This document shows, in pieces, positions 15,066 through 24,093 of a stretch of DNA of 31,536 nucleotides. Where the stretch lies: NCBI GenBank assembly GCA_964436335.1, contig CAYTCD010000010.1, positions 1 through 31,536 on the forward strand, read 5' to 3'. Within the stretch, counting starts at the first letter, position 1; the number at the start of each line of letters is the position of its first letter. The DNA comes from Pullibacteroides sp964436335 (GTDB lineage: Bacteria > Bacteroidota > Bacteroidia > Bacteroidales > P3). A program made the translations under genes and the position numbers. Under the pieces are notes generated by a model. The model worked only from the letters and a program-made list of their open reading frames with translations. It searched no databases and was not told the DNA's origin.

Positions 15066-16004
15066 ATGCAGTTTTTCAATAAATTAATAGGATACATAAA
15101 GAAAGGCGTCCCCACCGACCCCAAGTTGTTGCGACGCGAAATCAAAAGTTATATCGTTATCACGTTCTGCCTCTGTCTGTATGCTTTGGGGGTGGTGGCG
15201 TTTATCGTCAACTCCGAGATTGTGGGCGGGGGCGTGGCCGGTATCGCCACCCTGATTTACTACGCCACCGGCACCATTCCCGTAGCGGTGTCCACCTTCG
15301 TGATTAACGGCGTGTTGCTTGCAATAGGGTTCAAGATATTGGGAAAAGGATTCGGTATCAAGACTATATACGCCGTGATCATGGCCTCCATATTCATTGG
15401 TATGTGGACAGCCATTATCCGCGAGCCCATTCTGAAAGATGATCCATTCCTTTCGGTAGTGGTGGCGGGTTTGATTGTGGGGTTTTCTATCGGTATGGCA
15501 TTCCGCTACGGAGGCAGTACGGGCGGCACCGACATTGTGGCCCTTATTGTAGCCAAATACCGCAACATAGGCCCCGGAAAAGTAATCTTGTTCTGCGATG
15601 CCATTATCATTTCTTCTTCTTTCTTTGTGTTTTATATCTTTAAGGGTGCCACCGTGATAGAATCCGTGCGTGTGGTGATCTACGGTGTGATGCTGACCTT
15701 TGTTTACTCCACTGTGGTGGATATGGTGGTAGTGGGTGGCCAGGCGAGTGTGCAATTGTTGATTAACTCTTCCAAATACAAAGAAATAGCAGAAATGATT
15801 ACCCACGAAAAAAACCGTGGGGCTACCCTTCTGCATGGTGAAAAATACTACAGCCAGACCGAAACTCAGGTGCTTTGGGTGGTGGTGCGTAAATACGAAC
15901 TTCAGGGCATTCTGCGTCGTGTGCGCGATATCGACCCCAACGCATTCATGAGCATCACCAACACTTCCGGCGTTTACGGAAAGGGCTTTGAGAATGTAAA
16001 ATAA
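15066..16004 (+). CDS. YitT family inner membrane protein (YitT plus DUF2179)
   Basis: This is a 312-residue membrane protein. After an N-terminal cytoplasmic stretch of about 27 residues there are five to six hydrophobic segments (about 28-48, 55-90, 98-118, 130-150, 175-195, 205-230). The YitT motifs VGGGVAGIATLIYY and RYGGSTGGTDIVALIVAKY are present. The last 90 residues form the soluble DUF2179 domain (RGATLLHGEKYYSQTE and the VRDIDPNAFMSI segment). The transported substrate or role is not known for the family. It starts 19 bases after DUF4834 and ends 3 bases before the porin gene, so the three probably form one operon. Confidence 0.9.
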   Translation: MQFFNKLIGYIKKGVPTDPKLLRREIKSYIVITFCLCLYALGVVAFIVNSEIVGGGVAGIATLIYYATGTIPVAVSTFVINGVLLAIGFKILGKGFGIKTIYAVIMASIFIGMWTAIIREPILKDDPFLSVVVAGLIVGFSIGMAFRYGGSTGGTDIVALIVAKYRNIGPGKVILFCDAIIISSSFFVFYIFKGATVIESVRVVIYGVMLTFVYSTVVDMVVVGGQASVQLLINSSKYKEIAEMITHEKNRGATLLHGEKYYSQTETQVLWVVVRKYELQGILRRVRDIDPNAFMSITNTSGVYGKGFENVK

Positions 16005-16007
16005 CCG

Positions 16008-17093
16008 ATGAAACGAAGTTTACAATTCTGGATAACGGCGGGGTTCGTTTTGGCTTTCTGTGCCGGCGCAAGTGCGCAGGTGCGGGAGGGCGAAGACGCG
16101 GAAACGCAAGCCACTGAAAAAAAGCAACCCATCTCCGTGCACTTTAACGTGCGGGTGGATTGGGAAAACCACCTCACCGACATGGGCGATTCGGTGGCTT
16201 GCAAATCGGCTTTTTCGGGCAAGTACATCAACTTTATGCTCAACGGAAACATTTCCGACAAGTTTTCGTACCACTTCCGCTACCGCTTTAACCGCGTTAC
16301 TTCTTTCAGCGATTTTTTCGATGCCGTCGATTGGGCGTACTTAGACTACGACATCTCCCCGAACTGGCGCGTATCTGCCGGTAAGCAAATGGTTTACATA
16401 GGCGGTTTTGAATACGACTACGCCCCCATAGACGTGTATTTCTGGTCGGGTGCCAACGAAAACATCACCTGCTACGAAATGGGCGTATCGGGGCAATACA
16501 CCACCAACGACGGCCGCAACACCTTTGTGGCGCAAATCACCAACTCGCCTTTTTCCAGCCGCAGTTCGCGCTTCGAGAACATGTATGCCTACAACCTGGC
16601 GTGGTACAGCAACTACGGTATCTACCGTTCCATCTGGTCGGTGAACATGATGAACTACGCCAAAGGCAAGTTTGTGAATTATATCGCACTCGGCAACCGA
16701 TTCAACATAGGTTCGGTGCTGGCCGTGGAGCTCGACTACGTGAACCGTTACTATCTGGGACAAGGCAGTTTTTTCGGCGATTTCTCGCTTATCGGCAACT
16801 TGATATTCAATATCAAGGACCGCGCGAATATCTTTGTGAAAGGGGGCTTTGACTACAACGATTCCGGAAACGACGATATTCTGGTGGGACCGGCGGCGCT
16901 GGCGGCCGGTTTCGGTATCGGGAGGGAATCGGGCTACATCGGCGCGGGCGCGGAGTTTTTCCCCCTCAAAAAAAGCAAGGACATACGTCTGCATGCCTAC
17001 TGGACCACCAACAACCGTGCCGACAACTTCAAAAGCCACACCGTGGCAGTGGGCTTTACGTGGCTCTTGCGGGCTTTTGAACGTTTGCGATAA
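16008..17093 (+). CDS. Outer membrane porin, Porin_O_P-like beta-barrel
   Basis: This is a 361-residue protein with a signal peptide (MKRSLQFWITAGFVLAFCAG, cleavage near ASAQ at 21-24). The rest alternates aromatic and polar residues in short amphipathic strands, as in a 16- to 18-stranded barrel (for example INFMLNGNISDKFSYHFRYR, VSAGKQMVYIGGFEYDYAP). The layout matches the phosphate-selective porin O/P family. Substrate selectivity cannot be read from sequence. The chain ends HTVAVGFTWLLRAFERLR, without the usual terminal Phe but with a strand just before the end. It follows the YitT gene by 3 bases, and a structured intergenic element follows it. Confidence 0.78.
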   Translation: MKRSLQFWITAGFVLAFCAGASAQVREGEDAETQATEKKQPISVHFNVRVDWENHLTDMGDSVACKSAFSGKYINFMLNGNISDKFSYHFRYRFNRVTSFSDFFDAVDWAYLDYDISPNWRVSAGKQMVYIGGFEYDYAPIDVYFWSGANENITCYEMGVSGQYTTNDGRNTFVAQITNSPFSSRSSRFENMYAYNLAWYSNYGIYRSIWSVNMMNYAKGKFVNYIALGNRFNIGSVLAVELDYVNRYYLGQGSFFGDFSLIGNLIFNIKDRANIFVKGGFDYNDSGNDDILVGPAALAAGFGIGRESGYIGAGAEFFPLKKSKDIRLHAYWTTNNRADNFKSHTVAVGFTWLLRAFERLR

Positions 17094-17098
17094 GCCGA

Positions 17099-17215
17099 AA
17101 GTTTGTGCAAGGTGAGTGCAGATGAAAATGTAGTTGTCAATCTGCCGAACCGCCGCCAAACTTGATTGAAAATAGCGCAGAAGCCAAGCTTGCTTGGATT
17201 ATGCCGAGGCGAGCA
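17099..17215 (+). repeat. Tandem two-unit palindromic intergenic element (possible structured leader RNA)
   Basis: Two degenerate units of about 52-54 bases align: GTGCAGATG...TCTGCCGAACCG and GCGCAGAAG...TATGCCGAGGCG, each followed by AAAC-T-TTG. In unit 1, GCAGAT (17118-17123) pairs with ATCTGC (17140-17145). In unit 2, CCAAGC (17184-17189) pairs with GCTTGG (17192-17197) around a TT loop, with an imperfect outer stem GCAGAA/TTATGC. AAGTTTG (17099-17105) and CAAACTT (17157-17163) form a long-range stem that encloses unit 1. Similar GAGTGCAG...TGCCGAGG spacers occur in Bacteroidales from memory, but this is not verified. Confidence 0.55.
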
Positions 17216-17250
17216 AACGTCAGTTGAAAACTAGAGGAAATAAGTTCGCT

Positions 17251-18399
17251 ATGAAAAAATACAAAAACCTGAAATTCACCACAAAGCGCACCATCGAAGC
17301 CTTGGTGTTCCTATCGGTTTTCTTTGTGGCGTTCGGCATTTTGGCGCGCCGTATGGGTACGCCCAACATGTTCAACACCATAATGAAGACGGCGCACGAC
17401 CTCTTGCTCAACACCTGCTTCTATCTGATGGGCATCACCGTGCTTACCGGAGCCTTGGGGCGTCTGCTCATCGAATTCGGGGTGGTACGCTTGCTCGAAA
17501 ACATTCTCCGTCCGCTCATGAAGCCTCTTTTCAATCTTCCCGGGGTGGCGGCTTTGGGCGCGGTGCTTACTTTCCTCAGCGACAATCCCGCCATCATAAC
17601 CTTGGCGCACGACAAGAATTTCAGCAGTTACTTTAAAAAATATCAGTTGATTTCACTCACCAATTTCGGTACGGCTTTCGGTATGGGGCTGGTGGTGATT
17701 GCCTTTATGGTGGGCAAGGGCTATGCCATGGGGGCCATTATCGGACTTTTAGGTGCCGTGGTGGGCAGTATCGTTTCCACCCGCCTTATGCAGCGTTCCA
17801 TCATCAAGGCCTATCCGCAATACAAAGAAGAAGAGGCCGCAGGCGGCGACAAAGAGAAGATTTCGTTCAAGTCGGAAGGCAGCGTGTTCATCCGTGGTTT
17901 GAATGCGGTTCTGGACGGCGGCAAGGAAGGTGTTCAGTTGGGTTTGGCCATCATTCCGGGGGTTATCGTGATTTCGACGGTGGTGATGATGATTACTTTC
18001 GGTGCCGGTACCGGTGGAAACTACACAGGTGCCGCCTATGAAGGCGTGCCGCTCTTGCCGTGGTTGGCAGGAAAGGTAAACTTTCTGTTTGAGTGGCTTT
18101 TCGGTTTCCAATATCCCGAACTCGTCGCTTTTCCTATCACCGCCTTGGGTGCGGTGGGTGCCGCGCTGGGTCTGGTTCCCACCTTTATTTCCGAAGGATT
18201 GGTCGATAACAACGTCATTGCCGTATTCACCGCCATGGGCATGTGCTGGAGCGGCTATCTGTCCACCCATTCGGCCATGCTTGATTCGCTCGGCTACCGC
18301 AACCTCGTTCCCAAAGCCATCGGGGCGCACACGATAGGCGGTTTATGCGCGGGGGTTTCCGCTCATCTGTTTTATTTATTATTTTCGCTTGTTTTTTAA
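17251..18399 (+). CDS. Nucleoside-recognition/gate domain inner membrane protein (CD0519/CD1768-like)
   Basis: This is a 382-residue multi-pass membrane protein with about ten hydrophobic segments. LSDNPAIITLAHDKNF (about 110-125) and two repeated gate-type stretches (LLNTCFYLMGITVLTGALGRLL near 50-75, GVQLGLAIIPGVIVISTVVMMI near 228-250) resemble the nucleoside recognition (Gate) family. A charged cytoplasmic loop (YKEEEAAGGDKEK) lies near 190-205. The substrate is unknown and I do not claim nucleosides. The frame is open upstream to a TTG at 17194, inside the repeat element, but the ATG at 17251, preceded by AGAGGAAATAAG, is the better start. pckA follows after 57 bases. Confidence 0.7.
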   Translation: MKKYKNLKFTTKRTIEALVFLSVFFVAFGILARRMGTPNMFNTIMKTAHDLLLNTCFYLMGITVLTGALGRLLIEFGVVRLLENILRPLMKPLFNLPGVAALGAVLTFLSDNPAIITLAHDKNFSSYFKKYQLISLTNFGTAFGMGLVVIAFMVGKGYAMGAIIGLLGAVVGSIVSTRLMQRSIIKAYPQYKEEEAAGGDKEKISFKSEGSVFIRGLNAVLDGGKEGVQLGLAIIPGVIVISTVVMMITFGAGTGGNYTGAAYEGVPLLPWLAGKVNFLFEWLFGFQYPELVAFPITALGAVGAALGLVPTFISEGLVDNNVIAVFTAMGMCWSGYLSTHSAMLDSLGYRNLVPKAIGAHTIGGLCAGVSAHLFYLLFSLVF

Positions 18400-18406
18400 T
18401 CCCGAT

Positions 18407-18427
18407 TCCCCGATAGACAGGCGGGGA
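18407..18427 (+). other. Hairpin in the pckA leader
   Basis: TCCCCG (18407-18412) pairs with CGGGGA (18422-18427) around a 9-base loop. An A-rich run follows up to the pckA ATG. The absence of a U-tract argues against a plus-strand terminator. It may be a leader structure or an RNA-stability hairpin. Confidence 0.4.
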
Positions 18428-18456
18428 AAAATAAAAGACTTAAAAAAAAACGTATC

Positions 18457-20088
18457 ATGGAAATGCAAAAACTGATGAAAGACTTGGAAAGCTATGGTAT
18501 TACCGGCACCAAGGAAATTTTTCACAACCTTTCTTACGAGGAGCTTTTCAAGCATGAATCCGCTCCCGGTGCGGATGGCTTTGACCGTTGCTACCTTACC
18601 GAAACCGGCGCCATGACGGTGGATACCGGCATCTTTACCGGCCGTTCTCCCAAAGACAAGTACATTGTGCGTAACCCGGCTTCCGAAAAGAACGTGTGGT
18701 GGGCGCAGGAAGGCCGCAAGGGTTCGGACAACAAGGCTATCTCGCCCGAACTGTGGAAGAAGCTTTACGACAACTCGAGCAAGGAACTTTCGAACAAGAA
18801 ACTGTATGTCCAGGACGGTTACGTGGGCGCGAACCCCAACAGCCGTCTGTGCATCCGTATCGTAACGGAAGTGGCCTGGCAGGCGCATTTTGCCAAGAAC
18901 ATGTTTATCCGCCCCACCGAAGAGGAATTGAAAGACTTCAAGCCCGACTTCGTGATGCTCAACGCCTGCAAGACCACCTATCCCAACTATAAGGCCGAAG
19001 GCATGAACAGCGAGGTTTACGTGGCCTTTAACCTCGACGAAAAGAGAGCCGTAATCGGCGGCACGTGGTACGGCGGAGAAATGAAGAAAGGCTTTTTCTC
19101 GGTGATGAACTACTTTTTGCCGCTCAAGGGCATGGCCGCCATGCACTGCTCGGCCAACATGGGCAAAGACGGCGACACGGCCATTTTCTTCGGGCTTTCG
19201 GGAACGGGCAAGACCACCCTTTCGACAGACCCCAAACGTCAGCTTATCGGCGATGACGAACACGGCTGGGACGACGAAGGCGTGTTCAATTTCGAAGGCG
19301 GCTGCTACGCCAAGTGCATCCACCTCTCCAAAGAAAACGAACCCGATATTTTCGGCGCCATCAAGCGCGACGCGCTTTTGGAAAACGTGGTATTCGACCC
19401 CAAGACGGGCAAAATCGACTACGACGACGCTTCCAAGACCGAAAACACCCGTGTCTCCTACCCGATTTACCATATCAACAATATCGTGAAGCCTGTGTCG
19501 AAGGGCGGCCATCCGAGCAAGGTGATTTTCCTCACCGCCGACGCTTTCGGCGTGCTGCCTCCCGTTTCGCGGCTTGATCCCGACCAGACCCAGTATCAGT
19601 TCCTGAGCGGTTATACCGCCAAGGTGGCCGGCACCGAACGCGGCATCAAGGAACCCACGCCTACTTTTTCTTCCTGCTTCGGGGCGGCTTTCCTGTTGCT
19701 GCACCCCACGGTGTATGCCCGCGAGTTGGTAAAGAAGATGAACCTGCACGGTTCCACCGCCTATTTGGTGAATACCGGCTGGATCGGCGGTCCTTACGGA
19801 GTGGGAAGACGTATCGACATTCCCTCTACCCGCGCCATCATCAACGCCATTCTGGACGGTTCGCTCGACAAGGCCGAAACCGAAACCATTCCGGTGTTTA
19901 ATCTGGCGGTACCCAAGGCGGTGAACGGGGTGGATGCCAAAATCCTCAACCCGCGCAACCTGTGGGGAAATCCCGCCGATTGGGACAAGGCCGCCCGCGA
20001 TCTGGGCGCCAAGTTCATCAAGAATTTTGAAAACTTTACCGACACCGAAGAAGGCAAGCGTCTGGTTGCCGCCGGTCCGCAACTGTAA
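18457..20088 (+). CDS. pckA: Phosphoenolpyruvate carboxykinase (ATP)
   Basis: PckA interconverts oxaloacetate plus ATP with PEP, CO2 and ADP. In Bacteroidales it often runs towards CO2 fixation into oxaloacetate on the way to succinate (established for the group, not shown here). The 543-residue protein is full length. Motifs are TGRSPKDKY (61-69, substrate Arg), the P-loop GLSGTGKTTLS (246-256), the kinase-2 region LIGDDEHGWDD (263-273) for metal and ATP, and NTGWIGGPYGVGRR near 430. The leader is A-rich with a hairpin upstream. Codon use is strongly GC-rich at third positions, which makes an open 567-codon frame on the opposite strand that is not a gene. Confidence 0.98.
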   Translation: MEMQKLMKDLESYGITGTKEIFHNLSYEELFKHESAPGADGFDRCYLTETGAMTVDTGIFTGRSPKDKYIVRNPASEKNVWWAQEGRKGSDNKAISPELWKKLYDNSSKELSNKKLYVQDGYVGANPNSRLCIRIVTEVAWQAHFAKNMFIRPTEEELKDFKPDFVMLNACKTTYPNYKAEGMNSEVYVAFNLDEKRAVIGGTWYGGEMKKGFFSVMNYFLPLKGMAAMHCSANMGKDGDTAIFFGLSGTGKTTLSTDPKRQLIGDDEHGWDDEGVFNFEGGCYAKCIHLSKENEPDIFGAIKRDALLENVVFDPKTGKIDYDDASKTENTRVSYPIYHINNIVKPVSKGGHPSKVIFLTADAFGVLPPVSRLDPDQTQYQFLSGYTAKVAGTERGIKEPTPTFSSCFGAAFLLLHPTVYARELVKKMNLHGSTAYLVNTGWIGGPYGVGRRIDIPSTRAIINAILDGSLDKAETETIPVFNLAVPKAVNGVDAKILNPRNLWGNPADWDKAARDLGAKFIKNFENFTDTEEGKRLVAAGPQL

Positions 20089-20101
20089 GTTTTCTTTTTA
20101 G

Positions 20102-23100
20102 ATGGAAAACGGCAAGAAAAGCTTGGTGTTTAGCCCGAAAGGCTGGCGAAAGGCTTTTTTTGCCGTTTTGTTATTGTCTTTCCAGGCCTTTTCGTTTGCC
20201 CAGTTCTATACGGGCAGTGAACAGCATTTCGGCCGCAAGCGGGTGCAGTACGAAAAGTTCATCTGGATGTATTACCGCTTTGACGGCTTTGACGTGTATT
20301 TTACCAACCAGGGCAAGAACCTGGCGCTCTACACCGCCAATTACGTGCAGAACCACCTGCACGAGATGGAGGAACTGAGCGGTTTTCAAAGCCAGTCGGG
20401 GCTTCGCTTTATTGTTTTTAACCGGCTCACCGACTATAAGCAGAGCAATATCGGATATCTGGACGAAGAATCCGAGACCAATTCCAATAAAGGCGGCATC
20501 ACCCGTTTTCTAGACAACAAGGTTTTTCTCTATTTTGAGGGCGATTACCTCGACTTTGAACGGCAGATACGGCGCGGTATCGCCGAATTACTGGTTTCGC
20601 AGGCTATAACGGGGGCCAAAGTGGGTGCCCAATACCGCAATTCCTACCTGATGGATTTGCCGCGCTGGTTTACCGGCGGACTGGCTTCCTATCTGAGCCG
20701 TCCCTGGGATGAAGAACTCGATGAACGCATGGCCACCTTGATCCACCGCAAGGATTATCGTTATTTTTCGGGGCTGGAAGGCGAGGAAGGGGTGTTTGCC
20801 GGACACACCTTCTGGTATTTTGTGGAGCAGACCTATGGAAAGGATGCCGTGGCGCGCTGTATCCGTGTGGTGGCCAGCGAACGCAGCATCAAAAAAACCT
20901 TTTCGATAGCGTTCAACACCAGTTTCAAAGAACTTATGGCCCAATGGCGCAACTTTTACCTTACACGCTACGCAGGGCCGAAACACGATACGACAGTCTC
21001 CGCGGCCGTTATGCCGCACACCAACCGACCCGACCATGTATATGGCCGGCTGGTGCTCAATCCACAAGGGCTGGAAGCCGCCTATGTGTCGAACCATCTA
21101 GGGCGTGCCAAAGTGTATCTGCAAACCCATTCCCCGCTACGCCGCCATTGCGTTTACCGCACCGGAGCGGCCATCAACGACAATCCCGATTATTCCTTTC
21201 CTTTGCTCTGCTTTCATCCCGATGGAAAACATTTGGGCATCATGACCGAAGAAAAAGGACGCACCGCACTGATTTTATATGATATAGAAAAAAACAAACA
21301 AGGTAACTTCAAGCGGAAAAACGTGAGAAAAAATACCGCACACTATTATCTGGACATGTTCGACAAGGTGAGCGGCTTTTCTTTTTCGCCCGACGGCCGC
21401 AGCATCGCCCTTGCGGCCACCAACAACGGTTATCCCGATATCTACGTCTATCATCTTGGAGCAGGTACCCGCCGGCGCATCACTTACGACCTATACGACG
21501 ATTACGACCCGGTTTTCGTAAACGGCACGGATATGCTGGTGTTTTCCTCCAACCGCCCGAACGACAGCCTCAAGAAGAACGAGAAATTTGAAATCGCGCC
21601 TTCTTTTTCCAACGGCAGCAACCTGTTCGCCTACGACCTCAAGGCGGGCGGCGACCGGTTGTTCGCCATGACGGACGAAGACCTGCGCACCCTGCTCAAA
21701 TCGCCTCGGAATGTGGCTCCGGGTGTGTTGGCGTTTACCAGCAACAAATACGGACAGACCAATATCGCATTAGGTCGTCTGGGGCAGACCATCGCCCACA
21801 TCGACACGGCCATCCACTACCGGCCCACGTTTACCAGCGGCACCGTCACCGATCTGGAACCCGGTCTTGCCGATTTCGATGCAGCCCAAACCCGTGGGGA
21901 ATATGCCCGTTCAGGACGGTCGATAAAAGACAAGGGGCGTTACCGGCTCGAGGCTGATTCTTTGAACACCCTGCCATTGTTGGCCAAGGAATGGTCAGAA
22001 AAAAAGGTAACTCCCTCCAAATACAAGGCCGAACTGTGGGCAAAGGAACGCAAGCGGTTGGCAAGAATCGCCTATAGGGACAGCCTGGCAAGAATGGCGA
22101 AGGATTCGGCGCTATCGGCAGGAAAAATCCCACAGGGTTCCTTTATGTACCTGCGCAACGCAACCCCCGAAGACAACCGTGCCCTCACCGCCTATGATAT
22201 ATTTCTGCTCAAGCGGGCAGGTCTATGGGCTTCCGACACCGTACTCCCCGGCCCGGTAGATTCCGCCTTTTGGAACACTCACCCTCAATTGACCCCTTTG
22301 CGGGAAATGTGGACGCCTGTTTCGGATTCGGCCGCCCGCGCGATGATGAATGCCTCGTTGACAGAAGAAGACAGTACAGCCGAAACTTATCCCAAGATTC
22401 CGCCCAAACAGCACATGTATGATGTGGAATATTCCATCAATTCCTCTACGGCACAATTGGGTTTCAGTTACCTCAACGCCTGTTACCAAGCCTTTACCAA
22501 CAGCAAAAACCCGCTCTATCTCAATCCCGATGTAAGTGGATTTACGCAGATTTCCATTTCAGACCTGATGGAGAACCACCGGCTGGTGGGCGGTTTCGCT
22601 TTCTCCCTTGATTTCTCGAGCACCGAATACCTGTTCAGTTACGAATATCTAGAACGCCGCTTAGGACATCAGCTTGTGCTGCACATGGCCAATTTGAACA
22701 ACAGCACGTATTATCCCTACAAGCAGAACACCTACGATGCCTATTATGTAATGAAATATCCGCTTTCACCCGTATCGGGTCTGCGTGGCACGGTATTTGG
22801 CCGTTACGACCGCACCATCTATCAGGCCATCGATTATCCGAGCCTGACAGAGAGCAACAAAAGCGAGATGCGGGTGGGGCTTAAAGGCGAATGGGTCTAT
22901 GACCACAGCCGTTTCATCACGCAGAACATCTATTTCGGAACGCGCGGCAAAGTATGGCTGGAATATTATCAGGGCGTGGTCAATAACAAGCAGAACCTAT
23001 TTGTTCTGGGTGTTGATTTCAGAGATTACCGCCGTTTGTACAAAACCTTGATCTGGGCCAACCGCATTGCTTTCTCCACTTCTTTCGGTCAACAGAAACT

Positions 23101-23602
23101 AGTGTATTACATGGGCGGCGTAGATGGTTGGGTAGGCGCCAGATTCAACAAAGACGTGGAAACCGACCCCAAGCAGAACTACGCTTATCAGACCTTGGCC
23201 ACCAATATGCGCGGATTCACGCAGAATATCCGCAACGGCAACACTTTTGCCGTCATCAACAGCGAAATCCGCATTCCATTCATGCAGGTGCTTTCGCCCA
23301 TTCCCGTGCAGTCGTCTTTCCTGAGACACCTGCAACTGGTAATTTTCGGTGATGTGGGAAGCGCGTGGAGCGGTTGGAATCCTTGGTCGAAAGACAATCT
23401 GTTTTACAAGAAAACCATCGAAGACGGAAAACTCACTGTGGTGGTGGAGAAAAACGCCAACCCGATTGTGGGTGGTTTCGGTTTGGGATTACGCATGCAA
23501 CTGTTGGGCTATTTTCTGCGGGGCGATGTGGCTTGGGGTGCAGAAAACGGTATCGTGCATAAAAAGCCCGTCTTCTACTTCTCTCTCAGTACAGATTTCT
23601 AG
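20102..23602 (+). CDS. Envelope protein: inactive gluzincin-like domain, beta-propeller, outer membrane barrel
   Basis: This is a 1166-residue protein starting 13 bases after pckA. A signal peptide ends near SFAQ (31-34). Residues 45 to about 300 resemble the peptidase MA-like gluzincin fold, but the expected HExxH is AELLVSQ (161-167) and the usual PRW-x-x-EGLA is PRWFTGGLASYL (187-198), so both zinc-binding motifs are lost. Residues 300-570 contain PD40/TolB-like propeller blades (FSFSPDGRSIALAATNNGYPDIYVYH). A charged linker spans about 590-770. The last 380 residues are strand-rich (GLRMQLLGYFLRGDVAWG) and end FYFSLSTDF, with terminal Phe as in BAM-assembled barrels. The role is unknown; an envelope scaffold or transport component is plausible. 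Confidence 0.8.
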   Translation: MENGKKSLVFSPKGWRKAFFAVLLLSFQAFSFAQFYTGSEQHFGRKRVQYEKFIWMYYRFDGFDVYFTNQGKNLALYTANYVQNHLHEMEELSGFQSQSGLRFIVFNRLTDYKQSNIGYLDEESETNSNKGGITRFLDNKVFLYFEGDYLDFERQIRRGIAELLVSQAITGAKVGAQYRNSYLMDLPRWFTGGLASYLSRPWDEELDERMATLIHRKDYRYFSGLEGEEGVFAGHTFWYFVEQTYGKDAVARCIRVVASERSIKKTFSIAFNTSFKELMAQWRNFYLTRYAGPKHDTTVSAAVMPHTNRPDHVYGRLVLNPQGLEAAYVSNHLGRAKVYLQTHSPLRRHCVYRTGAAINDNPDYSFPLLCFHPDGKHLGIMTEEKGRTALILYDIEKNKQGNFKRKNVRKNTAHYYLDMFDKVSGFSFSPDGRSIALAATNNGYPDIYVYHLGAGTRRRITYDLYDDYDPVFVNGTDMLVFSSNRPNDSLKKNEKFEIAPSFSNGSNLFAYDLKAGGDRLFAMTDEDLRTLLKSPRNVAPGVLAFTSNKYGQTNIALGRLGQTIAHIDTAIHYRPTFTSGTVTDLEPGLADFDAAQTRGEYARSGRSIKDKGRYRLEADSLNTLPLLAKEWSEKKVTPSKYKAELWAKERKRLARIAYRDSLARMAKDSALSAGKIPQGSFMYLRNATPEDNRALTAYDIFLLKRAGLWASDTVLPGPVDSAFWNTHPQLTPLREMWTPVSDSAARAMMNASLTEEDSTAETYPKIPPKQHMYDVEYSINSSTAQLGFSYLNACYQAFTNSKNPLYLNPDVSGFTQISISDLMENHRLVGGFAFSLDFSSTEYLFSYEYLERRLGHQLVLHMANLNNSTYYPYKQNTYDAYYVMKYPLSPVSGLRGTVFGRYDRTIYQAIDYPSLTESNKSEMRVGLKGEWVYDHSRFITQNIYFGTRGKVWLEYYQGVVNNKQNLFVLGVDFRDYRRLYKTLIWANRIAFSTSFGQQKLVYYMGGVDGWVGARFNKDVETDPKQNYAYQTLATNMRGFTQNIRNGNTFAVINSEIRIPFMQVLSPIPVQSSFLRHLQLVIFGDVGSAWSGWNPWSKDNLFYKKTIEDGKLTVVVEKNANPIVGGFGLGLRMQLLGYFLRGDVAWGAENGIVHKKPVFYFSLSTDF

Positions 23603-23626
23603 AATAGCCGATTTTTATTAATTTTG
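23596..23626 (+). promoter_or_regulatory. Promoter candidate for the gtrA cassette
   Basis: TAATTTTG at 23619-23626 matches TAnnTTTG exactly. TTTC at 23596-23599 stands 19 bases upstream. Initiation near 23633 would leave a leader of about 15 bases before the gtrA ATG and excludes the in-frame TTG at 23624 as start. Confidence 0.55.
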
Positions 23627-23647
23627 CAGAGCTATATCCAAAAGCTC

Positions 23648-24088
23648 ATGCGTTCTGTAAAAAAACTATTCGAATACCTGTTCCTCCGTCCGACAGAAGA
23701 TACGCTTGTGCAGCTTTTCCGTTATGTTTTTGTGGGAGGAACCGCTTTTGTAGCCGACTTCGGTAGCCTTTACCTGCTTACCGAATACGCCGGGCTGCAT
23801 TATTTGGTTTCCGCCACGATAGCCTTTGTTATAGGTCTGGCGGTCAATTACCTTTTCAGTACGCTTTGGGTTTTTCAAGCAAGGAATGTCAGGAATCCTT
23901 ATATGGAATTCCTGTTCTTTGCCTTGATAGGCGTGGTCGGGTTGGGTCTGAACGCGCTCATCATGTATGTCTTTACCGATTTACTGGCCGTTTACTACCT
24001 GCTGTCCAAGATAATTTCCACCTTTCTCGTGTTTATGTGGAATTTCTTGGCAAGAAAATACTTGTTGTTCAATCCTGCAAACAAATAA
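23648..24088 (+). CDS. GtrA family membrane protein
   Basis: This is a 146-residue protein with four hydrophobic segments and the GtrA pattern: FRYVFVGGTAFVADFGSLYLL in the first helix region, AFVIGLAVNYLFSTLWVF in the second, and NFLARKYLLF at the end. GtrA-like proteins are linked to moving polyprenyl-phosphate sugars across the inner membrane. The ATG at 23648 is preferred over the TTG at 23624, which overlaps the -7 box. The FAD oxidoreductase gene starts 5 bases after its stop, so the two are almost certainly co-transcribed. No GtrB-type glucosyltransferase is in the window. Confidence 0.88.
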   Translation: MRSVKKLFEYLFLRPTEDTLVQLFRYVFVGGTAFVADFGSLYLLTEYAGLHYLVSATIAFVIGLAVNYLFSTLWVFQARNVRNPYMEFLFFALIGVVGLGLNALIMYVFTDLLAVYYLLSKIISTFLVFMWNFLARKYLLFNPANK

Positions 24089-24093
24089 CCGAG

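Noticed and set aside
17194..17250. Extended N terminus of the nucleoside-recognition protein from a TTG
   Set aside because: These codons fall inside the palindromic intergenic element, and the ATG at 17251 has a purine-rich upstream region and a normal membrane-protein start.
18401..18427. Intrinsic terminator between the gate protein and pckA
   Set aside because: The hairpin is followed by A residues, not T residues, on the plus strand, so it does not meet the pattern; kept only as a leader hairpin.
18379..20082. 567-codon open frame on the minus strand across pckA
   Set aside because: It mirrors pckA almost exactly, has no family motif, and is rich in His/Gly/Val, as expected for the complement of a GC3-rich gene. 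pckA itself has all catalytic motifs.
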